From positions 1 through 11,091 of the forward strand of contig JBBQGU010000102.1 of assembly GCA_038323315.1 (NCBI GenBank): a stretch of DNA of 11,091 nucleotides, written 5' to 3'. Positions 1 to 6,801 of this stretch are shown here, one piece after another (within the stretch, counting starts at the first letter, position 1; the number at the start of each line of letters is the position of its first letter). This DNA is from Stagnihabitans sp038323315 (lineage in GTDB: Bacteria > Pseudomonadota > Alphaproteobacteria > Rhodobacterales > Rhodobacteraceae). A program made the translations under genes and the position numbers. The notes under the pieces were generated by a model. The model searched no databases. It saw nothing but the letters and a program-made list of their open reading frames with translations, and was not told where the DNA came from.

Positions 1-165
1 CGCCAAGACTTCGCGAGCCTGTCCGAGGGCGGTCTTGGGGTGGGCGAGTTCCAATCCTCGAACGCGGATCATGCGGGCGGTGCCGATGTGCGGATGTTTT
101 ATGATCAGAACGATCATCGGCTGTATTTGATCAGAACGGCAGCAGTGATGCGGCTGCAGTTCTGA
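1..165 (+). CDS. C-terminal fragment of an unidentified protein, possibly RTX-like calcium-binding
   Basis: An open frame enters from the left edge and ends at TGA 163-165, giving 54 visible residues. The pattern 'GLGVGEF ... GADVRMFYDQNDHRLYLI' loosely resembles the tail of secreted RTX/haemolysin-type calcium-binding proteins, where a phenylalanine-containing segment is followed by D-x-R-x-x-Y-D and a Leu-Tyr strand. This is a resemblance only; no complete nonapeptide repeat is visible. First- and third-codon-position GC is about equal, so codon bias does not settle the strand. The opposite strand is also open in the same register from an ATG at 117, but it has no ribosome-binding site. The gene would converge on grpE, with 68 bp between the stop codons. 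Its stop codon sits inside the right arm of a hairpin. Confidence 0.4.
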   Translation, partial: RQDFASLSEGGLGVGEFQSSNADHAGGADVRMFYDQNDHRLYLIRTAAVMRLQF

Positions 166-167
166 TC
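129..167. terminator. long hairpin between convergent gene ends, possible bidirectional terminator
   Basis: The left arm 129-143 (GATCAGAACGGCAGC) and the right arm 153-167 (GCTGCAGTTCTGATC) pair at 14 of 15 positions around a 9-nt loop. It lies between grpE, which ends at 234 on the minus strand, and the plus-strand fragment, whose stop is inside the right arm. No U-tract follows on either strand, so it is not a canonical intrinsic terminator. It may instead protect 3' ends or mark a Rho-dependent end. Confidence 0.45.
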
Positions 168-233
168 GCTTCCAGCTGGGTGCCATCGTCAGGGCTGACG
201 ATATCCTGTTCCTGCAAGGCACCGCGTTGCAGA

Positions 234-770
234 TCAGTCTTTGGCCGTGTTGGACGACACGCCAACCTGCGCGGGCCGCAACAGGCGGTCATGCAGCAGA
301 AAACCCTCGGTCATCACCTGGATGATCTGACCGGCTTTGGTACCGGGCAAGGCAGCCTCAAACATGGCCTGATGCTCTTGGGGATCGAACTGATCACCGA
401 TGGCGGGCGAGATCGGCTTGACGCCGTGTTTGGTCATCACGGTGGTCAACTCGCGCAGGGTCAGTTCGACGCCTTCGGTCAGGGCCGCGGCCTTTTCGCG
501 CAGATCCTCGGGAATCGAGTTCAGCGCGCGGCGCAAATTGTCGTAGACCGGCAGCAGATCGCGTGCGAGGCGGGTGGAGCCATACTGTTCCGCCTCGCGC
601 CGGTCACGTTCGCCGCGTTTGCGGGCATTTTCGGCATCGGCCAAGGCCCGCATGAAGCGGTCCTTCATCTCATCCCGCTCGACCCGCAGGGCAGAAAGTT
701 CGTCCTGCGCCATAAAGTCGTCGAGATCGGTCAAATTGATCTCTTCCGGGATCGGGGTGTCATTCGTCAT
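234..770 (-). CDS. grpE: GrpE, nucleotide exchange factor of the DnaK chaperone
   Basis: GrpE is a cytosolic homodimer that releases ADP from DnaK and so drives the Hsp70 folding cycle together with DnaJ. The protein has 178 residues from this start. It shows an acidic, disordered N-terminus (residues 1-20) and a long charged helix of coiled-coil type (about 20-65, with ALADAENARKRGERDR). It also has the family segment LARDLLPVYDNLRRAL (68-83). The C-terminal beta domain contains GDQFDPQEHQAM (125-136) and ends in the typical RPAQVGVSS. A longer frame starts at TTG 800, but ATG 770 has AAGGA seven bases upstream and gives the usual length. The gene lies 35 bp behind hrcA and is probably in its operon, so heat-shock control is expected. 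Confidence 0.96.
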   Translation of the reverse strand: MTNDTPIPEEINLTDLDDFMAQDELSALRVERDEMKDRFMRALADAENARKRGERDRREAEQYGSTRLARDLLPVYDNLRRALNSIPEDLREKAAALTEGVELTLRELTTVMTKHGVKPISPAIGDQFDPQEHQAMFEAALPGTKAGQIIQVMTEGFLLHDRLLRPAQVGVSSNTAKD

Positions 771-776
771 GTTACG

Positions 777-782
777 TTCCTT
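777..782 (-). promoter_or_regulatory. ribosome-binding site deciding the grpE start
   Basis: On the minus strand AAGGAA lies here, with AAGGA seven bases before ATG 770. The alternative TTG at 800 is only 5 bp from the hrcA stop and lacks a comparable site. This favours the shorter grpE protein. Confidence 0.6.
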
Positions 783-805
783 GCCTTCGTCTTGTTGCAA
801 GGGTC

Positions 806-1870
806 TTAGCCCTTGCTGCGGTCCGAGACCATGCGCCCAACCAGTTGCGCGGTATAGTCCACGATAGGAACAATCCGGCCATAGTTCAGCCGCGTCGGCC
901 CGATCACGCCAATGGCGCCAATGATCTTACGGTCTGTGTTCATATAGGGAGAGACGACCAAAGTGGAACCCGAAAGTGAGAAAAGCTTGTTCTCGGAGCC
1001 AATAAAAATGCGCACGCCCTCACCAGCCTCGGCCAGTTCCAAAAAGTCCGAGATGTCACGTTTGCGTTCCAGATCGTCGAACAGGCTACGGATGCGGTCC
1101 AGGTTGTCGGTTTCACCCTCGATCAGGTTGGACTGACCGCGCACGATCAACCGTTCGCTGCGCTCGCCCGCATTGGCCCAGAAGGCGACCCCGGTTTCGA
1201 CGAGGTCATGGGCCAGGCTGTCAATCTCTTGCCGCCGTTCGGCAATTTCGGCGCTGATGCTTTTGGACAGATCGGACAGACGGCGGCCATCGGCGATGGA
1301 GGACAGGAAGTTTGCCGCCTCACGCATCGAGGACGGTGTTTGACCCGGCGGTGGGGTGAAGATACGATTTTCGACATGACCGTCGGCAAAGACCAGCACG
1401 ACGAGGGCGCGTTCAGGGCTGAGGCTGACGAACTCGATATGCCTTACTGCCGATTCGGTCTTGGGCGCCAAAACGACCGAGGCCGAGCGGGTGATGAGGG
1501 AAAGGGTGGCGCTGACCTGATCCAGTAGGGCGGTGACGTCAGCGTCGCTGTCGCCCAACGACGCCTCGATCTTGGCACGGTCATCCTGCGCCACGGTACC
1601 CAGCTCCATGAGGCCATCAACGAACAGGCGAAGCCCCCGATGCGTGGGGATGCGCCCGGCCGAAACATGCGGACTGTCCAGAAGGCCCAAGTATTCCAGA
1701 TCCTGCATGACATTTCGAATCGTCGCCGCGGACAACTTTTCCGTCATGCTTCGGGTCAAGGTGCGCGAACCGATGGGATCGCCCGACGACAGATAGCCCT
1801 CGACCACGCGGCGAAACACCTCGCGGGACCGGTCGTTCATCTCTGACAGCAGATTGGGGCGGTCGGTCAT
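806..1870 (-). CDS. hrcA: HrcA, heat-inducible transcription repressor
   Basis: HrcA represses class I heat-shock genes (groESL, sometimes dnaK/grpE) by binding CIRCE inverted repeats, and needs GroEL for activity. The product has 354 residues. The N-terminal winged helix is clear: SREVFRRVVEGYLSSGDPIG (residues 15-34), then LSAATIRNVMQDLEYLGLL (46-64), then the wing SPHVSAGRIPTHRGLR (66-81). A GAF-like regulatory domain follows, ending with SPYMNTDRKIIGAIGVIGP and an arginine-containing RLNYGRIVPIVDYTAQLVG tail. ATG 1870 was chosen over an in-frame start at 1948 because AGGAG precedes it by seven bases and the length fits the family. The gene diverges from rph and is followed by grpE. No CIRCE copy is visible in its own promoter region. 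Confidence 0.96.
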   Translation of the reverse strand: MTDRPNLLSEMNDRSREVFRRVVEGYLSSGDPIGSRTLTRSMTEKLSAATIRNVMQDLEYLGLLDSPHVSAGRIPTHRGLRLFVDGLMELGTVAQDDRAKIEASLGDSDADVTALLDQVSATLSLITRSASVVLAPKTESAVRHIEFVSLSPERALVVLVFADGHVENRIFTPPPGQTPSSMREAANFLSSIADGRRLSDLSKSISAEIAERRQEIDSLAHDLVETGVAFWANAGERSERLIVRGQSNLIEGETDNLDRIRSLFDDLERKRDISDFLELAEAGEGVRIFIGSENKLFSLSGSTLVVSPYMNTDRKIIGAIGVIGPTRLNYGRIVPIVDYTAQLVGRMVSDRSKG

Positions 1871-1877
1871 CGGGTTT

Positions 1878-1882
1878 CTCCT
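1878..1882 (-). promoter_or_regulatory. ribosome-binding site deciding the hrcA start
   Basis: The minus strand carries AGGAG here, seven bases before ATG 1870. The in-frame upstream start at 1948 would add 26 residues unlike any HrcA N-terminus and would read through the promoter region. Confidence 0.65.
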
Positions 1883-1889
1883 GCCTGGC

Positions 1890-1917
1890 AGTATGGGGTA
1901 CCGACCGGGGACGTCAA
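1890..1917 (-). promoter_or_regulatory. candidate promoter of hrcA-grpE (sigma70-like, overlapping a sigma32-like reading)
   Basis: On the minus strand TTGACG (1917-1912) is followed after 16 bases by CATACT (1895-1890), matching sigma70 hexamers at 5/6 and 4/6. With a 13-base spacer the same TTGACG is followed by CCCCATAC (1898-1891), which fits the sigma32 (RpoH) -10 pattern CCCCAT. The implied transcription start, about 1884, leaves only a short leader before the AGGAG site. Assignment is by eye from consensus only. Confidence 0.4.
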
Positions 1918-1978
1918 TCAGGCTTGCAACAGGGGCGCAGGACCGCATATCTGACGCATCGCAATGTATAGGTGAAAT

Positions 1979-2698
1979 ATGCGCCCGTCAGGCCGGAAGT
2001 TGAACGAAATGCGCACAGTCTCGATCGAGACCGGCGTGATGAAGCATGCCGAAGGCTCATGCCTCATCAAGATGGGCGAAACGCATGTGCTGTGTTCCGC
2101 CACGATCGAGGATAAGGCACCGCCGTTCCTGAAGGGCTCAGGGCTGGGCTGGGTGACGGCGGAATACGGTATGTTGCCGCGCGCGACCAACAGCCGGATG
2201 CGGCGCGAGGCTGCGGCTGGCAAGCAATCGGGGCGGACGCAAGAAATTCAGCGCCTGATCGGGCGGGCATTGCGGGCCGGTGTGGACCGCTCGGCCATGG
2301 GCGAACGGCAGATTGTCGTGGATTGCGATGTGATTCAGGCCGACGGCGGCACCCGCTGCGCCTCGATTACCGGGGGGTGGGTTGCTTTGCGGTTGGCGAT
2401 GAACCAGTTGCTGAAATCAGGCTTGATTGTCAGCGACCCGATGTTGGACCATGTGGCGGCGGTATCTTGCGGAATTTATGCCGGACAAGAGGTCTTGGAT
2501 CTTGATTACATCGAGGACAGTTCGGCTGGCACCGACAGCAACTTTGTGCTGACCGGACGTGGCCAGTTGATTGAAGTGCAGATGTCTGCAGAGGGCTCAA
2601 CTTTTTCGCGAGATGAGATGGGCAAGCTGCTCGATCTGGCAGAGGCCGGCACTATTGCTTTGGTGGCAGCGCAGCGTGCTGCCCTGGCAACAGTCTGA
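1979..2698 (+). CDS. rph: RNase PH, phosphorolytic tRNA 3'-end-trimming exoribonuclease
   Basis: RNase PH removes nucleotides after the CCA end of tRNA precursors using inorganic phosphate and releasing nucleoside diphosphates. It acts as a cytosolic hexamer. The 239-residue length is normal. The start MRPSGRK is the family N-terminus, followed by SIETGVMKHAEGSCLI (15-30) and RATNSRMRREAAAGKQSGRT (68-87). Arg86 and Arg126 (in GGTRCASITGG) are the expected phosphate-binding arginines. DLDYIEDSSAGTDSN (174-188) carries the active-site aspartates Asp180 and Asp186. AGGTGA lies three bases before the ATG, a rather close spacing. The stop TGA shares one base with the start of rdgB (TGATG), so the two are probably translationally coupled. 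The gene is divergent from hrcA across 108 bp. Confidence 0.97.
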   Translation: MRPSGRKLNEMRTVSIETGVMKHAEGSCLIKMGETHVLCSATIEDKAPPFLKGSGLGWVTAEYGMLPRATNSRMRREAAAGKQSGRTQEIQRLIGRALRAGVDRSAMGERQIVVDCDVIQADGGTRCASITGGWVALRLAMNQLLKSGLIVSDPMLDHVAAVSCGIYAGQEVLDLDYIEDSSAGTDSNFVLTGRGQLIEVQMSAEGSTFSRDEMGKLLDLAEAGTIALVAAQRAALATV

Positions 2699-3306
2699 TG
2701 CGCAGCCTACGTGGCAAAGATTTGCTGATAGCTAGTGGAAATGCAGGCAAATTGGCCGAGTTTTCAGCCCTGCTAGCGCCCTATGGGACCCGCGTCCAAT
2801 CGCTGAAGGACTTGGGGTTGGCTGAACCCGAGGAGACAGAACTTTCTTTTGTCGGCAATGCGCGGTTGAAAGCCAGGGCAGCCACGGTTGCCTCTGGGTT
2901 GCCGGCCTTGGCGGATGATTCAGGGCTGACCGTGGATGCACTGGGTGGCGCCCCCGGAATCTATACGGCGGATTGGGCGGAATATGGCGCTGGTCGGAAT
3001 TTTGATTACGCAATGGACAAAACGTGGCGATTATTGCGCGCTACGGGTGCCGAACCACCACTGACAGCGACTTTCCACTGCTGCTTGGTCTTATCTTTAC
3101 CTGATGGGGCGGATCTTGTGTTTTCTGGTAGACTTTCAGGTCATATCATTTGGCCAAAGCGAGGTTCTCTAGGCCACGGATACGATCCGATCTTTAAACC
3201 AGACGGTTACGACCAAACGATGGGCGAACTCGATACCATTGAAAAAAACAAAATCAGTCACCGATCCGTTGCGGTAAGAGACTTCACCGCCCATTGTTTC
3301 ACGTGA
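2698..3306 (+). CDS. rdgB: RdgB/HAM1-family non-canonical purine NTP pyrophosphatase
   Basis: This enzyme hydrolyses dITP, ITP and XTP to the monophosphate and pyrophosphate, keeping deaminated purines out of DNA and RNA. The 202 residues include the nucleotide-binding start IASGNAGKLAEF (11-22) and SFVGNARLKARAA (50-62). The catalytic and metal region is ALADDSGLTVDALGGAPGIY (70-89). The specificity loop has WPKRGSLGHGYDPIF (152-166), and EKNKISHRSVA (182-192) is near the end. The stop TGA (3304-3306) falls inside a perfect parS palindrome, so the last residues Cys-Phe-Thr are encoded by parS DNA. The second half of the gene is visibly more AT-rich than rph. There is no clear Shine-Dalgarno site, and translation probably depends on coupling to rph. 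Confidence 0.95.
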   Translation: MRSLRGKDLLIASGNAGKLAEFSALLAPYGTRVQSLKDLGLAEPEETELSFVGNARLKARAATVASGLPALADDSGLTVDALGGAPGIYTADWAEYGAGRNFDYAMDKTWRLLRATGAEPPLTATFHCCLVLSLPDGADLVFSGRLSGHIIWPKRGSLGHGYDPIFKPDGYDQTMGELDTIEKNKISHRSVAVRDFTAHCFT

Positions 3307-3310
3307 AACA
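3295..3310. other. parS: parS centromere site, perfect 16-bp palindrome (site 1)
   Basis: TGTTTCACGTGAAACA is a perfect palindrome and matches the known chromosomal parS consensus bound by ParB. It covers the last residues and stop codon of rdgB and ends two bases before the hemW ATG at 3312. It lies 1.16 kb beyond the 3' end of parB (4472). ParB should nucleate here and spread with CTP as a sliding clamp. Confidence 0.93.
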
Positions 3311-3311
3311 T

Positions 3312-4469
3312 ATGTCATCCACCCCCAATCTTGGCTTCGGCCTGTACATTCATTGGCCATTTTGCCAATCGAAATGTCCTTATTGCGACTTCAACAGCCA
3401 TGTTTCCTCGAGCATTGATCAAGGGCGGTGGCGCCACGCCTACCTGAGTGAAATCGAACGAATGGGAGCAGAGACGGCCGGGCGTGTTCTGAATACAATC
3501 TACTTCGGCGGCGGAACGCCGAGCCTGATGGACCCTGAGCTTATCGGTGCAATTCTAGATAAAGTCCGCAGAACTTGGCGTCAGTCTAACGACATCGAAA
3601 TTACGTTAGAAGCCAACCCAAGTTCGGTGGAAACCGGCCGGTTTACGGGCTACCGCGATGCTGGCGTGAATCGCGTCTCTATCGGGGTACAAGCCTTGGT
3701 TGACGAAGATCTGCACCGACTAGGTCGCATGCATACCGTTCAGGAGGCTTTTCGCGCGATCGACATTGGCAATCTGGTATTTGATCGCTGCAATTTTGAC
3801 CTTATTTACGCGCGACAGGATCAAAGCTTGCCTGCATGGCAAAAGGAACTCACGATTGCCCTGAGCTTAGGCACCAGCCACCTATCGCTTTACCAACTGA
3901 CGGTTGAAGATGGAACGGTTTTCCAACAGCGCAGCGCCCGTGGCCTCTTAACTGGCTTGCCCGGTGAAGACTTGGCAGCGGACATGTTTCAAATGACCCA
4001 AGACCTGTGTTGCACTCATGGCAAACCGGCTTACGAAGTGTCGAACCATGCCCGCCTTGGAGAAGAATCACGTCACAATATGATTTATTGGCGTGGGGGA
4101 GATTACATTGGTGTTGGCCCAGGTGCACACGGTCGTCTCAGCTTAGCCAATGCGAGAGTGGCGACCAAGACGATAAAATTTCCGACAGCTTGGTTAAACG
4201 CAGTCGAAAACATTGGCACAGGTGAGTTGCCGCGGGAGACGCTATCTTGCGAAGACACTAGTGCCGAATATCTGATGATGGGCCTGCGCATCAAAGAAGG
4301 CGTATCACTGTCGCGTTACAATGCGCTAAACGGACGCGACCTGGACACCCGGAGGATAGATAATCTTATCTCTCTCGACCTGATCTCTCTGAAATCAGAT
4401 CGCTTGCGTGCGACAGACAAAGGAATGCTGGTGCTGAACGCGATAATCCGAGATATATTAATCAAATGA
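3312..4469 (+). CDS. hemW: HemW, radical-SAM-family haem chaperone
   Basis: HemW belongs to the radical-SAM coproporphyrinogen oxidase-like family. Characterised members bind haem and deliver it to respiratory proteins, and are not HemN oxidases. The 385 residues show LYIHWPFCQSKCPYCDFNSH (11-30). Its C-x3-C-x2-C (Cys18, Cys22, Cys25) binds a 4Fe-4S cluster, and Phe at the second position after the last Cys is the HemW-type form rather than the extra Cys of HemN. YFGGGTPSL (64-72) binds SAM, and a HemW-type C-terminal domain follows. An in-frame TTG at 3294 would add six residues read from parS DNA. ATG 3312 fits family N-termini better, but neither start has a clear ribosome-binding site. 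The gene is five bases behind rdgB and converges on parB with only 2 bp between stop codons. Confidence 0.94.
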   Translation: MSSTPNLGFGLYIHWPFCQSKCPYCDFNSHVSSSIDQGRWRHAYLSEIERMGAETAGRVLNTIYFGGGTPSLMDPELIGAILDKVRRTWRQSNDIEITLEANPSSVETGRFTGYRDAGVNRVSIGVQALVDEDLHRLGRMHTVQEAFRAIDIGNLVFDRCNFDLIYARQDQSLPAWQKELTIALSLGTSHLSLYQLTVEDGTVFQQRSARGLLTGLPGEDLAADMFQMTQDLCCTHGKPAYEVSNHARLGEESRHNMIYWRGGDYIGVGPGAHGRLSLANARVATKTIKFPTAWLNAVENIGTGELPRETLSCEDTSAEYLMMGLRIKEGVSLSRYNALNGRDLDTRRIDNLISLDLISLKSDRLRATDKGMLVLNAIIRDILIK

Positions 4470-4471
4470 AA

Positions 4472-5356
4472 TTAACTGTCGCGGACGTCTCTTGGGATTT
4501 TGGATAGTACATCACATAACATGTCAAGCTGATCCAATGTCCGGTATCTTATGACAATCGTTCCACCATCATCAGGCCCGTTGTGAGTGATCTGCACAGG
4601 CATCCTCAGATTCGACGACAAATCGTTTTCAATTGCTATGGTATCGGCATCTTTTTCCTCGCGTCGGTTGCGCCGAGCTCCGCCTGGCAACTCCACCTTA
4701 CCTGCCAACCGCTCGGTTTCGCGCACCGAAAGGCCGCGGCCCACCACTTCCAAAGCGAGAGCCTCTGCGCGAGGAGAAGTGATCAGCGCGCGTGCGTGAC
4801 CGGCTGTCAGTGTCCCCGCGCGCAACATCGACTGGATCGGTTCAGAGAGTGACAAAAGACGCAGTGTATTGGCGATATGACTGCGACTCCGTGACAGTGA
4901 TACTGCAAGTTGCTCTTGAGTATGGCCGAATCGGTCCATCAACTGGCGGTAGGCCAAAGCTTCTTCTACAGCGTTCAGGTCAGCCCGTTGAATATTTTCA
5001 ATGATCGCAATCTCCAGAACTTCTACGTCGTCATAATCCCGGATCAGAACCGGAACCTCGTGCAGACCCGACATCTGCGCCGCCCGCCATCGCCGTTCGC
5101 CTGCAACAATCTCATACTTGCCGTCCAAGGAAGGACGAACGATCAGCGGCTGGACAATGCCCTTCAAACGGATTGACTCAGCCAATTGCTGCAAAGCGAT
5201 GGGTGGAAAATCGCGGCGCGGCTGATTGGGGTTCGGCTCGATAAGCTCAATGGCCAAAAAATTGCGTGATGCTTTCAATGCGGCGGGCGCAACATCTGCC
5301 ATCAACGACGAAAGCCCGCGCCCCAACCCCGACCGTCCGAGTTTCTTGTCAGTCAT
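4472..5356 (-). CDS. parB: ParB, chromosome-partitioning CTPase and parS-binding protein
   Basis: ParB loads at parS, closes into a CTP-dependent DNA clamp and stimulates ParA, so that the origin regions separate after replication. The product has 294 residues. The N-terminal LGRGLSSLM (11-19) is the ParA-interacting motif. PNPNQPRRDF (41-50) starts the CTP-binding domain, with GERRWRAAQ (86-94) and ENIQRADLNAVEEA (120-133) as CTP-contact boxes. The helix-turn-helix for parS is at about 147-170 (QEQLAVSLSRSRSHIANTL). A charged linker (about 224-240) leads to the short C-terminal dimerisation domain. ATG 5356 overlaps the parA stop in the 8-base unit ATGACTGA and has AGGGGG five bases upstream. 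It is the last gene of the operon. Confidence 0.97.
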   Translation of the reverse strand: MTDKKLGRSGLGRGLSSLMADVAPAALKASRNFLAIELIEPNPNQPRRDFPPIALQQLAESIRLKGIVQPLIVRPSLDGKYEIVAGERRWRAAQMSGLHEVPVLIRDYDDVEVLEIAIIENIQRADLNAVEEALAYRQLMDRFGHTQEQLAVSLSRSRSHIANTLRLLSLSEPIQSMLRAGTLTAGHARALITSPRAEALALEVVGRGLSVRETERLAGKVELPGGARRNRREEKDADTIAIENDLSSNLRMPVQITHNGPDDGGTIVIRYRTLDQLDMLCDVLSKIPRDVRDS

Positions 5357-6167
5357 ATTTGCCCCCTGATGGCTTCCGTTTTGCGAGCAATTCCGCAGCT
5401 AACGCACGGTATGCCTCACTACCCTTAGACGTTGGATCATATGTTACCACCGGCATTGAAAAAGATGGCGCCTCACTGACGCGAACGTTCCGCGGGATCA
5501 CGGTTTTGAACACAATATCGCCCAAAGTCGCACGTACGTCCCCTTCCACTTGTTGGCACAGACGGTTGCGACCGTCATACATGGTTAATACCACACCCTC
5601 GATCCGTAGATGCGGATTAGCTGATTGTCGCACTTCACGAATCGTCAACATCAGTTGCGACAGGCCTTCCAAGGCAAAGAATTCGGCCTGCAACGGGATC
5701 AGCACAGCATGACAGGCAATCATCGCATTTACGGTCAGCAGGTTGAGCGACGGAGGGCAATCGATAATGATAAAGTCCAAGTTCAGCTCGTCGAGCTGCG
5801 GTTGCCGCAACGCGTCGTGCAATAGAAAACTGCGCTTTTCGTTCGAAACAAGGTCAATATCGGCGGACGCGAGGTCGACATTTGCAGGACAGATCAGCAA
5901 ACCGTCAATCGCCGTGTGCTGAACTATTTCATTAACAGTCGAGTCCTCGATCAAAAGATCATAGGTCGACGGCCTGCGTTTTTCCGCGGGCACCCCTAAC
6001 CCCGTCGAAGCATTCCCTTGGGGATCCAGATCTACCAACATGATGCGTGACCCAGTGATCGCCAAACTGGCCGCCAGATTGATCGCAGATGTCGTTTTTC
6101 CGACTCCCCCCTTTTGGTTCGCCACGGCGATGATACGAGGATCAGTCGTCCTTCGAAAATCAGGCAT
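5349..6167 (-). CDS. parA: ParA, chromosome-partitioning ATPase
   Basis: ParA is a Walker-type ATPase that binds DNA non-specifically as an ATP dimer and pulls ParB-parS complexes by a gradient of release. The 272 residues show the deviant Walker A motif KGGVGKTT (19-26), the A' motif LVDLDPQGN (44-52) and Walker B FIIIDCPPSLNLLT (132-145), followed by PLQAEFFALEGLSQL. There is no N-terminal DNA-binding domain, so this is the short chromosomal type. The start ATG 6167 overlaps the rsmG stop in the 8-base unit ATGCCTGA. The end overlaps parB in the same way. With no clear Shine-Dalgarno site, translation probably depends on re-initiation after rsmG. Confidence 0.97.
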   Translation of the reverse strand: MPDFRRTTDPRIIAVANQKGGVGKTTSAINLAASLAITGSRIMLVDLDPQGNASTGLGVPAEKRRPSTYDLLIEDSTVNEIVQHTAIDGLLICPANVDLASADIDLVSNEKRSFLLHDALRQPQLDELNLDFIIIDCPPSLNLLTVNAMIACHAVLIPLQAEFFALEGLSQLMLTIREVRQSANPHLRIEGVVLTMYDGRNRLCQQVEGDVRATLGDIVFKTVIPRNVRVSEAPSFSMPVVTYDPTSKGSEAYRALAAELLAKRKPSGGKYD

Positions 6168-6801
6168 GCTGTAGAGCCCGGATTCTAAGAATCACACCGT
6201 CGGGATCGGTTTTGCTCGAAACGACATCTGACTTCATTGTCCACAGTGCCCGACAATGCTCCAACTCGGCAGCATGGTTTTGCCCTTTTGGGAACAACAC
6301 GACGCCGTCCGGTGCCAAATGTGGTGTCACCATTGACAGCAAGACACACAGGGGTGCCAACGCCCTTGCAGTAACAACGTTAGCGCCCATCGGCGGCAAA
6401 TCTTCGATTCTTTTACAATGCACCTCTGCCGAAACTTGCAACTGCCGGACAGCTTCTCTCAGAAAAACAGACTTCCGGCGATCTGATTCGACGAGAACTA
6501 CACCCAAATCCGGCGCAGCTTCTTGCGCCAAAATGCTGATCACCATGCCCGGAAATCCGCCGCCACTGCCGATATCCAACCAAATCCCGCCTCTCAGCGG
6601 TGCCAGTGACCACAGTTGCGCAGAGTCCAACAAGTGGCGAGTCCAAGCTTGACCAACAGATCCGACCGAAACCAGGTTGATCGTTGAGTTCCACTTGGTG
6701 ACTAAATCCAGAAATCTCTCTAGCTTGACGAAGGTTTCACGTGAAACATTCAGCCAATCGGGGTGATGCCGAATTTCTTCCAATTGATCAGATCGCAACA
6801 T
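6160..6801 (-). CDS. rsmG: RsmG (GidB), 16S rRNA guanine-N7 methyltransferase
   Basis: RsmG methylates the N7 of the conserved guanine in the 530 loop of 16S rRNA (G527 in E. coli) using SAM. The 213 residues include VSRET (19-23), KWNSTINLVS (36-45), RHLLDS (55-60), the SAM-binding LDIGSGGGFPG (75-85), TARALAPL (144-151) and PKG (171-173). The N-terminal VSRET segment is encoded by a parS palindrome in this genome. ATG 6801 was chosen, overlapping the mnmG stop by 14 bases. A GTG at 6816 would add five residues. Neither has a well-placed ribosome-binding site, so the exact start is uncertain. The 3' end overlaps parA by eight bases. Confidence 0.95.
   Translation of the reverse strand: MLRSDQLEEIRHHPDWLNVSRETFVKLERFLDLVTKWNSTINLVSVGSVGQAWTRHLLDSAQLWSLAPLRGGIWLDIGSGGGFPGMVISILAQEAAPDLGVVLVESDRRKSVFLREAVRQLQVSAEVHCKRIEDLPPMGANVVTARALAPLCVLLSMVTPHLAPDGVVLFPKGQNHAAELEHCRALWTMKSDVVSSKTDPDGVILRIRALQHA
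6734..6747. other. parS: parS site inside rsmG (site 2)
   Basis: GTTTCACGTGAAAC is a perfect 14-bp palindrome. Over the 16-bp consensus it differs only at the first base (G6733 instead of T). It lies within the rsmG coding sequence, where the minus-strand frame reads V-S-R-E-T. It is 567 bp upstream of the parA start. Confidence 0.88.

Noticed and set aside
771..800. Extended grpE N-terminus from TTG 800
   Set aside because: The start is non-ATG with a poor ribosome-binding site, while ATG 770 has AAGGA at good spacing and gives the normal length.
180..809. 209-residue plus-strand open frame opposite grpE
   Set aside because: It is fully antisense to a GrpE with intact family motifs and has no credible ribosome-binding site or domain.
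3985..4000. Degenerate parS-like sequence in hemW (TGTTTCAAATGACCCA)
   Set aside because: It matches the 16-mer at only 12 positions and is not palindromic at the centre, so it is likely chance.
4380..4401. Small stem (CTGAT/ATCAG) near the end of hemW as a terminator
   Set aside because: It has only five base pairs, lies inside the coding sequence and has no U-tract.
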